Shown: positions 16,169-25,968, counted from the first letter of the stretch. The stretch: DNA of 64,000 nucleotides from Bacteroidales bacterium UBA6851 (GCA_002451795.1 DKDJ01000008.1:39542-103541); one strand, 5' to 3'. Notes: generated from the sequence alone by a model not told the origin. Numbers and translations: made by a program.

Positions 16169-18511
16169 TCAATCTTGATTAATCGTTCTGACCGGATTAC
16201 GTGTGGCGACGGCATAGGACTGCCCAACCACGGAAAGGAACGCAATTATCAACGATATCAGCGCGGCCGAAACAACTGCCCACCAAGGGAAGGCAATACT
16301 AATGTAGAACCCACGCAAATAAATTCCAATGGCCCATACCGAAAGCGGAGACGCGAGCAAAACAGCCACCGAACTCATGATCATGAACGGCTCAGACAAT
16401 GTCCTAACTGCAGAGTTAACATCGGCACCGAAGACTTTGCGCACTGCGATTTGACGGCTCTGCTGCTCTGCGAAATAGAGCGACATCGCAAACAAACCAA
16501 GAGCTGAAATCAAGATGGCTATTACTGAAAATGACAGCACGATAAGCATAGCATTCCTTGTACCTTTAAGTTCATCTACAAGTTCCTCGTCAAGGTAGAA
16601 GGACTCCATCTCCATAGGAATCCCCAAGGTCTCCTTAGCAAATTCACGACAAGCATTCTTAACCGCTGCCATGGCATCGGAACGATCACCAACTATCTTA
16701 AGTAATTGAATGCAGGCATAGCCATAGTCCTCATCAACAACAAGAATTGCGTTCTGCTCATTCTCCATAGGTTCGAACAGAGCGTTTCTGGCGCGGAAAT
16801 CTGGCACTATACCGCAGATTTCAAATTGCCCATTAGTATAATCTCCACCGACATAAGGATGCTCCGCTGCAACCCCGAGATTCCTTTTTGAAGTCTCTGT
16901 CAGCAGCACCTTCGGCGAAGAAAGCCTGCTGTATCTCTCCAGAATATCAATCCCTAAAATGCCAATAGATGTCGTATCTAACTGCGCTAGACGCAACCAA
17001 CCAATCACCTTTCCATCACCATCGTGGATGCCGTTAGCGCCACACGAAAGTGGGCTATTTAGCCCAAGTCCAGCATCCTGCACACAAGGTAAAGACTTAA
17101 GCTTGTCTCGAAGGGCAGCTTGAACTTCTACCGAATAGCCCAAGGCTCTGGAATTAACTTGAATAACATTCCGTGTCTCATAACCTACAGGAAGGTTTAC
17201 CAGATAGTTAACCTGAGCAGTCATAGTGAGCGCCATCGCAATGAGAACAGTACTGAACACGCTCTGAAGCACGATAAAAACCTTAGCGAAAATCATCTTG
17301 CTCCTATATCGGAATTCACCCTTTACGACATCTATCGGCTTGAAACGAGACACAAGAGCCGCTGGAATCAATGCCGAGACGACAGAAACTACGAGTAAGG
17401 CTGAAACCGCCCAAAGTACAGATGAAAAGTCAGGAGCCAGCACAATATCAGCACTCAAAATCTCATTAAAGGATGGTTTGCATAAATATGCTAACAGGTA
17501 TCCTACCGCGAAGCACCCGAGAGTAAAGACGAACGACTCAGCCATGTACCTCGCTACAATATTCATTGAACTCTCGCCAAGTAACCTCCTGGTCGCCATC
17601 TCCTTGGCTCGTTTACTTGTCTGTGCAACAGTCAGATTGATGTAATTGAATATAGCAGAGACCAACAACACCAAAGCTACTATAAACAACAGTTCAACCT
17701 GTTTCTTATCTCCAGACCTCAAGCAATTCCAACCTTGAAGGTCTGAAAAATAGATTTTGTCAAGTCTCGTCACGCTTGATCCCCACAAGAAAGCGTTGTC
17801 AGAATTATCAGCCTTATAGAAACTCCAATAGTCCATGTACTTTTCGAGAAGAACCTGACGCACCTTCTCGGCATCAATTCCGTTATCAAGTCTAATAAAT
17901 GGGATCGTACTGCCGAAATTATCCATTAAAGCAATCGTCTTCTGCGCATACTTGATACTTGTGAACAAATCAAAATGCTTGAACACATCCATAGGTCCGA
18001 AATCCTCTATAATCCCGACAACCGTAAAATGGGATCCGCCCACATTTATGGCCCTGCCTACAGGATTATCATTTCCAAACACTTTCCCAGCGAACGACTC
18101 GGAAAGAATCACCTCATCCTCTTTATCCAGAACATTTTCCTTGGAGCAGCCTGTCAAGCGATAATCAAAGAACTCGAAAAAATTCGTGTCAATAGAAGCC
18201 GCCTCCACCCGATAATAGTCATCACCGAATATGACATCGCACGTGCCTACCTCAGTAATTCTGGTCCAACCTTTGATCTCCGGAATGGATGGGAAGAACT
18301 CCTCGGAGGTTCCAAGCGTCATTCCAAAAGAGTCACCTGCCCCGACCGCATAGAGCTGCTCAGAAAGCGGTTGTTCCACACCAATGCTAAACTCCGTCTT
18401 GGCATACGATGTCAGAAGAATTACAAATCCCAAAGCAACCGATAGACCGAAAGCCTCTATGAATGTGTAAAGTTTGTTCCTTGACAGAAACTTCAGATAT
18501 GTGCTTGACAT
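16169..18511 (-). CDS. FtsX/MacB-like ABC transporter permease
   Basis: 780 aa. One N-terminal membrane segment (about 15-35), a large periplasmic MacB_PCD-like domain, a block of three membrane segments (about 275-400), a second periplasmic domain, and three C-terminal segments (about 660-780) containing the FtsX motif (ALGLFAMSLYFAEQQSRQIAVRKVFGA). This duplicated 4+4 design is common in Bacteroidota. These permeases do not pump substrates through the membrane but transmit force to envelope partners, and need a LolD/MacB-type ATPase. No ATPase is encoded nearby, so it must borrow one. The tandem palindromes at 18672-18712 lie about 160-200 nt upstream. The gene is convergent with M16. Confidence 0.88.
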   Translation of the reverse strand: MSSTYLKFLSRNKLYTFIEAFGLSVALGFVILLTSYAKTEFSIGVEQPLSEQLYAVGAGDSFGMTLGTSEEFFPSIPEIKGWTRITEVGTCDVIFGDDYYRVEAASIDTNFFEFFDYRLTGCSKENVLDKEDEVILSESFAGKVFGNDNPVGRAINVGGSHFTVVGIIEDFGPMDVFKHFDLFTSIKYAQKTIALMDNFGSTIPFIRLDNGIDAEKVRQVLLEKYMDYWSFYKADNSDNAFLWGSSVTRLDKIYFSDLQGWNCLRSGDKKQVELLFIVALVLLVSAIFNYINLTVAQTSKRAKEMATRRLLGESSMNIVARYMAESFVFTLGCFAVGYLLAYLCKPSFNEILSADIVLAPDFSSVLWAVSALLVVSVVSALIPAALVSRFKPIDVVKGEFRYRSKMIFAKVFIVLQSVFSTVLIAMALTMTAQVNYLVNLPVGYETRNVIQVNSRALGYSVEVQAALRDKLKSLPCVQDAGLGLNSPLSCGANGIHDGDGKVIGWLRLAQLDTTSIGILGIDILERYSRLSSPKVLLTETSKRNLGVAAEHPYVGGDYTNGQFEICGIVPDFRARNALFEPMENEQNAILVVDEDYGYACIQLLKIVGDRSDAMAAVKNACREFAKETLGIPMEMESFYLDEELVDELKGTRNAMLIVLSFSVIAILISALGLFAMSLYFAEQQSRQIAVRKVFGADVNSAVRTLSEPFMIMSSVAVLLASPLSVWAIGIYLRGFYISIAFPWWAVVSAALISLIIAFLSVVGQSYAVATRNPVRTINQD

Positions 18512-18821
18512 AACATTTCAAAAATTTTATCCCAAGAGGACAATTGTTCCCAGAACATCAAATTCTATTTTCCACAGATACCCTCCCAAGAAAACTATTT
18601 CTCCAAAATACGTACCATACGAATCAACTAATTGTTTATAAACATCTTAACAGCAGAACACGTCTTAGAGTGTGTAAAGAAATTATACACTATGTGTAAA
18701 GTTTCTTTACACTTCCCATCCAACCCCCTCATATGGTTCAAGGAAATCTACAGTAAGGAGCCAACGGCTGAGAATCATCAGCCTATCATTTAGCAAAAAA
18801 CCAAATATTTTATCGCAATGC
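18512..18821. other. A/T-rich intergenic region between permease and tRNA-Leu
   Basis: 350 nt without a gene separate the permease start (18511) from tRNA-Leu (18862). It holds the two tandem palindromes (18672-18712) and, at its right end, the tRNA promoter. I found no convincing TAnnTTTG promoter for the permease and no small open frame with a recognisable product. Confidence 0.6.
18672..18712. promoter_or_regulatory. Two tandem 19-bp palindromes, probable operator
   Basis: GTGTAAAG-TTT-CTTTACAC (18694-18712) is a perfect inverted repeat with a 3-nt centre. Immediately left, GTGTAAAG-AAA-TTATACAC (18672-18690) is the same element with two mismatched positions. The centres are 22 bp apart, about two helical turns, so two dimers would bind on one face. 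No regulator gene is adjacent; the permease at 16169-18511 is the likely target, tRNA-Leu less so. Confidence 0.6.
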
Positions 18822-18851
18822 TTGTAAAATCAAACGTTTTTCGTAATTTTG
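18822..18851 (+). promoter_or_regulatory. Promoter of tRNA-Leu
   Basis: TTG (18822-18824), 19 nt, TAATTTTG (18844-18851): a complete -33/-7 match. Transcription would start a few bases before the mature tRNA 5' end at 18862. Confidence 0.75.
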
Positions 18852-18861
18852 CATAAATGAT

Positions 18862-18942
18862 GCGGGCGTGTTGAAATTGGTAGACAAGCCAGACTTAGGA
18901 TCTGGTGCCTTGTGCGTATGGGTTCGAGTCCCTTCGCCCGCA
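18862..18942 (+). tRNA. tRNA-Leu (anticodon UAG)
   Basis: Acceptor arms GCGGGCG and CGCCCGC with discriminator A; anticodon arm CCAGA-CTTAGGA-TCTGG gives anticodon TAG. The T arm (loop TTCGAGT) has a T-T mismatch in the stem (ATGGG/CCCTT). The variable arm is short for a leucine tRNA. The CCA end is not encoded. It reads CUA and other CUN codons. Confidence 0.93.
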
Positions 18943-18944
18943 CA

Positions 18945-18982
18945 AAAAAGACCTCTGAATCGATTGATTCTGAGGTCTTTTT
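18945..18982. terminator. Bidirectional terminator between tRNA-Leu and sbcC
   Basis: AAAGACCTCTGAATC and GATTCTGAGGTCTTT form a long stem (one central mismatch) with GATT as loop, flanked by an A run on the left and a T run on the right. It can end both the tRNA transcript (plus) and the sbcDC transcript (minus, ending at 18986). Confidence 0.85.
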
Positions 18983-18985
18983 CAT

Positions 18986-21900
18986 TTATCCACGAACAAA
19001 GATTTCGCTTGTAGAAGCATTCTTTTTCTTCACTTCTATCACTGTCGGAATCCTCCTCTGAAGGTCTTCAATATGGGAAATGATACCCACATGCTTTCCG
19101 CTAGTGGAGTTGAGCTTCTCAAGGGCAGACATGACGCTATTGAGCCACTCTTGACTAAGAGTTCCGAACCCCTCGTCAATAAATATAGTATCAACACTCA
19201 TACTGTTCTCTGCAAGGCTCGACAAGCCCAGAGCAAGAGACAAGGAGATGACGAATCCCTCTCCGCCCGAGAGTGTATTGCCTGAACGGACGCCACCTTC
19301 TTCAGTATCCCTAACCAGGATAACAAGAGAGCCAGGCTGCGCAGTCAGTTCATAACGCGGTGCGATTTTCCTCAAGTATGAATTCGCGTGATTGAGGATA
19401 TCCTGCATAATGTAACTTTGGGCTATCTTCTTGAAAGCATACCCTTCGGCGCCACCGAAAAGATCATCCAAAGTCTTCCACTGATCATACACAATTCTCG
19501 CAGCATCTCGTTTCTCTATTAAGTCCCGTTTGCCCTTTAGTTTCCTCTCATCCTCATCAAGGATATTCTTAATCTCGCCACGCCTACTAGATTTCGCCAT
19601 CATTTCCCGACTCAGCTCAGACCTCCTATTAAGAAGTTCATCCCTTGTCCGAGGAAGAGTATCATCCGCGTCAAATGCCTTAGAAAGAGCTTCCTCAGCT
19701 TTCTTCCCATCAGCTTCTGCCTTTTTGATATTGTCCCGGTCAACGCATATACCACGCTCCAGAGCACCCCACTCAGTCAATACATTTCCAGGGCACTCAA
19801 CAGGAACGATTGCTTCTGCCCCAAAAGAAGAATCACTGCCAATAATTCTACTGCAAATCTCTGATACAGAATTAATGACATCATTCATCCTCTCTATTAC
19901 TATTTTTATATCGTCTCTATTCCTGACTTCATTGTTATATTTTTCTGCATCATTCCTCAATTTTGACATGAAACCATCAGAATCTGCAGACCATGTCTCT
20001 TTCCAATCAGGATATGAAATCAACTCATCCACCTTTTCATTGGACGCATCCGCAGATTCCCGCGACTGCTCAATAAGGTTTCTCTCTGCGCTAATATTGG
20101 CCTTGATGGTAGCGATTTTCTTGTCAATATCATTATATTCAGTCAAAAGCGGCTCATATGTCTCTTTTCGAAAACGGCTAAGCTCTTTTGAGACATCATC
20201 AGCATGTTTCCTCTTTTCATTTACTACTCTAATAGCCCACTCATTCTTTTCTTTACGCTCATTAAGAGACTTCTTTCTTAAATCTAGAGCATCACTGATA
20301 TCCCCGTCACTAACTGAAATCTGAAGAGAAGCATATCTGAGGGCAAATTCACCCATTGAAACGCGAAGTTCATTTTCGGCATTGTCAATTCTCTTTTTCT
20401 GGGCAGTATGCTCAGCCTCTTTTACTGAAAGGGCTGTTTGGGCCGTCACAAATGCACTTTCAGCCTCCTCCATTATCTTCTTCTTGTTGGCAAGATGATC
20501 TTTCAAAGGTTTTAAATTATTCTCCTCCTGTTCGTCAGTGGCCAGAGACACGATCTTTGAGTGGCACACCGGGCATTCATCAAAACCAGTTTCCCGGAGC
20601 CATTCTCGAAGGCTTACAGCAGCCTTATCCAAAACCTGAGCCTGAAGGTTATAGACATTTTGCACCTCAGCAAAATCCTTTCTTGTCTTTTGCACTGCTT
20701 CATCAAGACCCTTTAGCGTCTCTCTTTCAGAGGCAAGAGTACCTTCCGACTCAGAGTATTCACATCTATACAACTCAAGATCCTTTTCCCTTTGCCTAAT
20801 AGATGCATACTCAGAACGTGCGGCGCTGACAAGGCCAAGTTCTTCAGCAATCGATTGTCTCTGCTGCTCAACAATTTTCGGACACATAGAATTCCATTCT
20901 TCCTCTGCTTCAGCCAAGGCATTATTTTTCTGTGTCAGAACAACTTCAGCCTCTTCCTTACTCTGCGCTAGTACGTCAAAAGACTTATTATAATTTTCAA
21001 GATCAATTTCAGCCTTTTTGATGATTCCCTCATGCGTTTTCTGAATATTGCCCTGTCTGGCTATATTCTCAAGATGTGCTTCTATAGCTTGCACATTCTT
21101 GAACATGTCAGAATGCTCCTCCATGGCAGCAATAGCCTTATCAAGCCCCCTCGCTTCATCAAGCTTTGAACTAAGCGATAGTTTTCTGCACTCAAGATCA
21201 CCAGCAAGTCTCACGAATTTAGTCTTTGAATCGTTTATTGACTTGTTAGAAGCAGCAATAGAACTATTTGCAGTCGACAGAATTTCCAATGACTTGACAA
21301 TTTCTTCCAACCGTTCCATATCTTCCGCATCTTTTTTGAGGACTGACTCAATCGCGGACATCTCCGAAAGGTACTGTTCTTTTGTATCAGATGGAAGCAA
21401 AGTAACAGAATTTATATTCCTATCGGCATCCTTGAAACAATCGTATGCATTCTTAGACTTCTCGTGTATTTGTTTCCCGATTCTTGCGTAAATCTCTGTA
21501 CCTGTAATCTTCTCAAGAATATCAGACTTGTCTTTCGTATCAGCCTTAAGGAACTGTGTAAACTGACCCTGTGCCAGCATGGAGGTACGACAGAATTCAT
21601 CGTAGTCAAGTCCGATTATTTCAGCCATCTTAGCATCTCGCTTTTTGCTTGTATCAGTAATACCCTTACTATCAGTAATAGACCACTGCTCATCTTCGAG
21701 TTTGCCATTGCGGTTGACACGACATTTCCATTCCGCCAAATATGTAGATCCGTCCACGCCATCAAACCAGAGGGATATTGCGCCCTCCTTTTCCCCTTTT
21801 TTAAGAAGCTGATTGACCTTGTCTATACCTATCTCTTGTCCACCTTCACTATATGTCTTATCTTCTGTGCTTTTTCCGTTTGCCAGACGAGGTGTCTTAT

Positions 21901-22063
21901 CATAAAGAGCCAGACAAATGGCGTCAAGAATAGTTGATTTCCCACTCCCAGTCTCCCCGCAAATAAGAAATATCGGTGAATCTGATAGAGGCTCTGATGT
22001 AAAATCTATGCTCGCATGTGCGATAGATGCGATATTGTTAATGTCAAGTCGTTTGATTTTCAT
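18986..22063 (-). CDS. sbcC: Exonuclease SbcC (SMC/Rad50-like ATPase subunit)
   Basis: 1025 aa. Walker A GETGSGKST at 36-44; two long coiled coils on both sides of the Zn hook CPVC (about 497-500); the C-terminal ABC signature TLSGGEGFVISLSLALGLSSL and Walker B TIFIDEGFGTL. With SbcD it forms a complex that cuts hairpins and protein-blocked DNA ends at palindromes and stalled forks. It starts 1 nt after the sbcD stop, so both subunits are made from one transcript. Length is typical. The gene ends in the shared terminator with tRNA-Leu. Confidence 0.95.
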   Translation of the reverse strand: MKIKRLDINNIASIAHASIDFTSEPLSDSPIFLICGETGSGKSTILDAICLALYDKTPRLANGKSTEDKTYSEGGQEIGIDKVNQLLKKGEKEGAISLWFDGVDGSTYLAEWKCRVNRNGKLEDEQWSITDSKGITDTSKKRDAKMAEIIGLDYDEFCRTSMLAQGQFTQFLKADTKDKSDILEKITGTEIYARIGKQIHEKSKNAYDCFKDADRNINSVTLLPSDTKEQYLSEMSAIESVLKKDAEDMERLEEIVKSLEILSTANSSIAASNKSINDSKTKFVRLAGDLECRKLSLSSKLDEARGLDKAIAAMEEHSDMFKNVQAIEAHLENIARQGNIQKTHEGIIKKAEIDLENYNKSFDVLAQSKEEAEVVLTQKNNALAEAEEEWNSMCPKIVEQQRQSIAEELGLVSAARSEYASIRQREKDLELYRCEYSESEGTLASERETLKGLDEAVQKTRKDFAEVQNVYNLQAQVLDKAAVSLREWLRETGFDECPVCHSKIVSLATDEQEENNLKPLKDHLANKKKIMEEAESAFVTAQTALSVKEAEHTAQKKRIDNAENELRVSMGEFALRYASLQISVSDGDISDALDLRKKSLNERKEKNEWAIRVVNEKRKHADDVSKELSRFRKETYEPLLTEYNDIDKKIATIKANISAERNLIEQSRESADASNEKVDELISYPDWKETWSADSDGFMSKLRNDAEKYNNEVRNRDDIKIVIERMNDVINSVSEICSRIIGSDSSFGAEAIVPVECPGNVLTEWGALERGICVDRDNIKKAEADGKKAEEALSKAFDADDTLPRTRDELLNRRSELSREMMAKSSRRGEIKNILDEDERKLKGKRDLIEKRDAARIVYDQWKTLDDLFGGAEGYAFKKIAQSYIMQDILNHANSYLRKIAPRYELTAQPGSLVILVRDTEEGGVRSGNTLSGGEGFVISLSLALGLSSLAENSMSVDTIFIDEGFGTLSQEWLNSVMSALEKLNSTSGKHVGIISHIEDLQRRIPTVIEVKKKNASTSEIFVRG

Positions 22064-22064
22064 A

Positions 22065-23357
22065 TTATTCTTGATTGTCTGTTTGGTTGACTTCAGCTAT
22101 TGTCTCTTTCAAAAGGCTCAGAATATGCGCATCAAGACCTTCCCTACCAGTTTCCTTAAGAAAGAGTTCTGCCACCGAATATGGAGTCATTCTGCTCAGT
22201 TCTGCCGTGCTAATCTTGACATCCGGCATCATACCGTCGCCATATACCCCAGCCTTCTTCACACGATTGACCAGACAGAATTTCGCCCGAAGATGGCATT
22301 TTTCAGGAATCTTTGCCGCAATATCCTTGGCCTCCATAGGGATGGTGCCGTCGTCTGTCACATTTAGTCTCACGTAGCACTCCAATTTCGGATCAAGTCG
22401 CTCAAACTCCTGCATTGCTTCCTCCCATGGCAGGGAAACAACTTCTCCCCTTTTCCTGCAAGTCCGCTCAGGAATCGTAATAATCGGCATGGCATTAACA
22501 ATTTCCAGCGCCTCAATCTCCGGCTTCGCACCATGCGCATCTATGGTTACCAGAGAAACGCTATGCCGGAAATCTTCATCGAAAGACACGGGAAGTGGGG
22601 AGCCGCAATATCGTATTCTATCAGAAATGTCTTGCGGGCAATGTATATGTCCAAGCGCAACATAGTCATATCCATGGCCGAAAGCGTCCACACTTATCAT
22701 ATCAATACCGCCAATGATGTCCAAGTCCTGCCCGATAGCATCAGGATTCTCGCCGCCAGGGCGTTTAATAGCTGTGTGTGCCATAACCACTACTGGAAGA
22801 TGGTCTTTATTCCTTCTTACAACTTCTTCAAGAAGAAGTGACATGAACTCTTTCTGTCTATCTGCACGAGGCAGTCCTTCCTTGACAGACGGGAAATTAC
22901 CAGGATAGCAATGAGGAATGGCAACAATAAAGCCCACTAACGTTCCGTCTTTTTCAACGGTATGGATATGACGTCTAAAAAGTTCCTGATGATATACATC
23001 ACCGCCCTCGCCCTCAAGTATATTCCGTTTTATTGAAGCAACAATCGAAACACCTACCATATTCCAAAGAGGGTCATTTATCTCTATCTTGTTGCTGTCA
23101 TGATTGCCGGCAATCAATATTATTTTCATCGAGGGAGCAATCTGATGGACTTTCAGCAGATGCTGCATCAGCATTTCTTGTGCATACGACTGAGGAGAAG
23201 CCGTATGATAAACATCTCCACAAATGATGTACGCATCGGGCTTGCGTTCAGAAACGATCGACTCAATCTGTCTAAGACAGTCCGACTGCTCCCTAGTTCT
23301 GTCATATGTATGAAACGTGTGGCCCAAATGCAGGTCTGAAGTATGAAGGATTAACAT
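22065..23357 (-). CDS. sbcD: Exonuclease SbcD (Mre11-like nuclease subunit)
   Basis: 430 aa. Metallophosphatase motifs in order: HTSDLHLGH (D8, H10), the GDVYH block (IICGDVYHTASPQ, about 45), GNHDS (about 83-87), MAHTAIKRPGG, and the ALGHIHCPQ block (about 230). These residues bind the two Mn ions for 3'-5' exonuclease and hairpin endonuclease activity. The C-terminal capping and SbcC-binding regions follow. It is the first gene of sbcDC and has a TATTTTTG -7 box 36 nt before its start. Confidence 0.95.
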   Translation of the reverse strand: MLILHTSDLHLGHTFHTYDRTREQSDCLRQIESIVSERKPDAYIICGDVYHTASPQSYAQEMLMQHLLKVHQIAPSMKIILIAGNHDSNKIEINDPLWNMVGVSIVASIKRNILEGEGGDVYHQELFRRHIHTVEKDGTLVGFIVAIPHCYPGNFPSVKEGLPRADRQKEFMSLLLEEVVRRNKDHLPVVVMAHTAIKRPGGENPDAIGQDLDIIGGIDMISVDAFGHGYDYVALGHIHCPQDISDRIRYCGSPLPVSFDEDFRHSVSLVTIDAHGAKPEIEALEIVNAMPIITIPERTCRKRGEVVSLPWEEAMQEFERLDPKLECYVRLNVTDDGTIPMEAKDIAAKIPEKCHLRAKFCLVNRVKKAGVYGDGMMPDVKISTAELSRMTPYSVAELFLKETGREGLDAHILSLLKETIAEVNQTDNQE

Positions 23358-23393
23358 GTCGAAACACTATTTTTCCACAATTCATCTTTTTTG

Positions 23394-23401
23394 CAAAAAT
23401 A
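23394..23401 (-). promoter_or_regulatory. -7 promoter box of sbcDC
   Basis: Minus strand TATTTTTG, an exact TAnnTTTG; no -33 element at the ideal distance. Confidence 0.45.
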
Positions 23402-23443
23402 GAATAATGATTTGACAACTTATGTCAATACTATCACAAAAAG

Positions 23444-23478
23444 TAAAAAAGGCTGACTAATCAGATTAGTCAGCCTCT
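23444..23478 (-). terminator. Intrinsic terminator of the GH43 / transporter operon
   Basis: AGGCTGACTAATC (23450-23462) and GATTAGTCAGCCT (23464-23476) are a perfect 13-bp stem with a single-base centre; on the minus strand a T run follows. Confidence 0.9.
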
Positions 23479-23502
23479 CTTATTCGAGCGATCCAGAACG
23501 AA

Positions 23503-24486
23503 CTATTCGTCTATTCCATCTATAGTCTGGATAGTACCATCCTCATTGTACTTGAGTTCGCACACTTTAAGACTGCGAAGACAATTGACTCCATTTGAAG
23601 GTACACTGTCGTGATGGAAAAGCCACCACTTGCCCTCAAACTCAACGATGCTATGATGAGTAGTCCAGCCAACTACTGGAGTAAGTATCTTTCCCTTGTA
23701 GGTAAATGGTCCATAAGGGTTGTCACCAATGGCGTAGCAGATGCAGTGTGTATCACCAGTAGAGTAGCTGAAATAGTACTTTCCGTTGTATTTGTGCAGC
23801 CAGCTGGCCTCGAAGAACCTACGCTCGTTATCACCAGCAAGAAGAGGCTGACCGTTCTCATCAAGAATAACCACATCGCGAGGGTCCTCGGCGAACTGCA
23901 GCATGTCAGAAGAGAGTTTTGCAACCTTGGCGCAAAGAGCAGGCTCATCATCTTTTGGAAGTGTAGAACCAGTATCAAGCGCTTTGTTGTCACGATATCT
24001 CTGAAGCTGACCGCCCCAGATACCACCGAAATAGAAATAATACTCTCCATTCTCCTCATACACACATACATCGATGGAGTAGCTTCCGCGCATAGGATCC
24101 GGTTGAGGGATGAATGGTCCGCAAGGATTGTCAGCAATAGCGACACCAAAATGGAACACATCGTTCTTATCCTTCATAGGGAAGTACAGATAGTATTTTC
24201 CGCCTTTACGGGCAACATCGCAATCCCAAAGCTGACGTCCGTGCCATGCAATGTCTTCACGCTTGAGAACCACTCCGCTATCCTTTACAGGGGAAGTCAT
24301 AGGATCTTTACCCTCAAGCGTAAGCACATGGTAGTCCTTCATGTCATATTCAGCACCGAAATCATCATCAGGGATTCCTGACTCCCAGTCATGAGAAGGA
24401 TAGATATAGAGTTTACCGTCGAAAACATGTACCGACGGATCGGCCATATAGTCAGAAGGCCATACGTATCTTTTCTTTGTCTTCAT
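23503..24486 (-). CDS. Glycoside hydrolase family 43 (beta-xylosidase / arabinofuranosidase-type)
   Basis: 327 aa without a signal peptide, so cytoplasmic. It is a five-bladed propeller with the GH43 triad: Asp in YMADPSVHVFDGKLYIYPSH (about 15), Asp in GSYSIDVCVYEENGEYYFYFGG (about 138), Glu in ERRFFEASWLHKYNGKYYFSYS (about 226). The enzyme would release xylose or arabinose from imported oligosaccharides. It lies 17 nt downstream of a GPH-type sugar transporter, which fits uptake followed by hydrolysis. The exact linkage specificity cannot be read. The operon ends in a strong terminator. Confidence 0.9.
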   Translation of the reverse strand: MKTKKRYVWPSDYMADPSVHVFDGKLYIYPSHDWESGIPDDDFGAEYDMKDYHVLTLEGKDPMTSPVKDSGVVLKREDIAWHGRQLWDCDVARKGGKYYLYFPMKDKNDVFHFGVAIADNPCGPFIPQPDPMRGSYSIDVCVYEENGEYYFYFGGIWGGQLQRYRDNKALDTGSTLPKDDEPALCAKVAKLSSDMLQFAEDPRDVVILDENGQPLLAGDNERRFFEASWLHKYNGKYYFSYSTGDTHCICYAIGDNPYGPFTYKGKILTPVVGWTTHHSIVEFEGKWWLFHHDSVPSNGVNCLRSLKVCELKYNEDGTIQTIDGIDE

Positions 24487-24503
24487 AATAAAATGATATG
24501 TGA

Positions 24504-25922
24504 TTATTCGTTTCCTTTATGTCTTGCCTCAATGGCATTGTTGATTTCCACCATCTTCTCGTCACTAAGTTCATACTTGCTGATGATGAACATAGCAAGA
24601 AGAAGTAGAATAGCAGGGATGACACATACAAGCCAAAGAATACCCTGCTGGGCGAGAGGACTCTGCTCATATAGACTCGCATCATAGTGTACTCTAGCGA
24701 GGACAAAACCAGGAATAACGCCACCAAGAGCCATACCTGCCTTGAAGAAGATACCAGTAAGAGCATTCACGATACCGGCAATACGACGTCCTGTGGTGAA
24801 CTCACTATAGGCCACAACTTCAGGTACAAGAGCCCACATATATCCAGTAGCAGTAATAATACCAGTACTCTTTATAAACTGTGCAACGCAGAGAAGCCAA
24901 AAATGTTCCTTAAGCTCAGGCACACTTGCAATTACATACATCATAGCCATACCGACAATTGCAGTACCGAGGAACATATAGAACATTCCCTTCTTCCCGA
25001 TTTTCTTCTTGATAGCCGGAACCAGTGGCATGAAGATAAATGCTGGAATGGTACCGAGCCACATGAATGCAGTAGTCATGAAATTATTGGCGTGAATATT
25101 ACTGGTCATAAAATATGATTCGGCAGCGTTGCTGACACTCATCATGGCAAATGCAGTGATAAAGAAGAATGCAAGCACGCGAAGAGGCTTGTTTCTCGCA
25201 AACTCGGTCCAAAGGTCACTGACTTTCACATTAGCGGAATCCTTAGCATCCATCACGACTCTCTCCTTGGTCTGGGAGAAACAGAAAATAAGAAGCAAGA
25301 GACCGAGAACAGCGAATATGCTCATAGTGATAAACCAGGCAGATTTGGCTTCAGGCACATCATAATGTACATCTCCATTAATAGTAGGAGCAAACAGAGC
25401 GATTACGAGAGGAAGCGACTTCACTGCAAGACCTCCAAGGTTGGCCATGAACATACGGGTAGAAGTCAGGACCGTAATCTCGTCCGTATCACGAGTAAGG
25501 GAAGAGTTGAGGGCTCCGTAAGGTACGTTCACCAAAGTGTAGCACATAGACATTCCCACATAAGTGACATACGCATAAATGACAGACCCACTGAAACCTC
25601 CCCAGAAACACAAGATGGCAAGTCCCACGAGAGGAATACCGCCAAGTACGAGCCAAGAGCGATATTTGCCCCATTTCGGATTGCTCTTATCCACAATAGT
25701 ACCTACAACAGGATCCCAAAGGACATCCACAAGACGCACGATGAGGAACATAACAGCAGCCACATCAGGCTTGAGACCGTAAACGTTAGTGTAGAAGAAA
25801 AGCAACCAAATGCTGATAGTCTGATAGATTAGATTCTGAGCCAAATCTCCAGCGCCGTAACCGATCCTCTGAAGCCAGCTGAGTTTGTAGAAGCCTTTAG
25901 CTTCCGCTGATTGTTGTGCCAT
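24504..25922 (-). CDS. GPH-family (glycoside-pentoside-hexuronide) sugar:cation symporter
   Basis: 472 aa, about 12 membrane segments. Diagnostic elements: GYGAGDLAQNLIYQTISIWLLFFYTNVYGL near the N-terminus, RLVDVLWDPVVGTIVDKS (the family signature, about 60-77) and SEFTTGRRIAGIVNALTGIFFKAGMALGG in the second half. Relatives (XynB/MelB type) take up xylosides, melibiose or glucuronides with H+ or Na+. Paired with a cytoplasmic GH43, it most likely carries xylo- or arabino-oligosaccharides. It has a TATATTTG -7 box 38 nt upstream and a divergent neighbour, the choloylglycine-hydrolase homologue. Confidence 0.92.
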   Translation of the reverse strand: MAQQSAEAKGFYKLSWLQRIGYGAGDLAQNLIYQTISIWLLFFYTNVYGLKPDVAAVMFLIVRLVDVLWDPVVGTIVDKSNPKWGKYRSWLVLGGIPLVGLAILCFWGGFSGSVIYAYVTYVGMSMCYTLVNVPYGALNSSLTRDTDEITVLTSTRMFMANLGGLAVKSLPLVIALFAPTINGDVHYDVPEAKSAWFITMSIFAVLGLLLLIFCFSQTKERVVMDAKDSANVKVSDLWTEFARNKPLRVLAFFFITAFAMMSVSNAAESYFMTSNIHANNFMTTAFMWLGTIPAFIFMPLVPAIKKKIGKKGMFYMFLGTAIVGMAMMYVIASVPELKEHFWLLCVAQFIKSTGIITATGYMWALVPEVVAYSEFTTGRRIAGIVNALTGIFFKAGMALGGVIPGFVLARVHYDASLYEQSPLAQQGILWLVCVIPAILLLLAMFIISKYELSDEKMVEINNAIEARHKGNE

Positions 25923-25960
25923 AATTATCAGTTATTAAAATTAAATTCAAGCATATTCTG

Positions 25961-25968
25961 CAAATATA
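25961..25968 (-). promoter_or_regulatory. -7 promoter box of the transporter/GH43 operon
   Basis: Minus strand TATATTTG, an exact TAnnTTTG, 38 nt before the transporter ATG. The -33 region is weak. Confidence 0.5.

Noticed and set aside
19530..20324. Plus-strand frame of 264 codons opposite sbcC
   Set aside because: Serine/leucine-rich translation typical of the antisense of coiled-coil genes; no start context or family.
23673..24381. Frames overlapping the GH43 gene in both strands
   Set aside because: They are shadows of the GH43 coding sequence, which has all three catalytic motifs.
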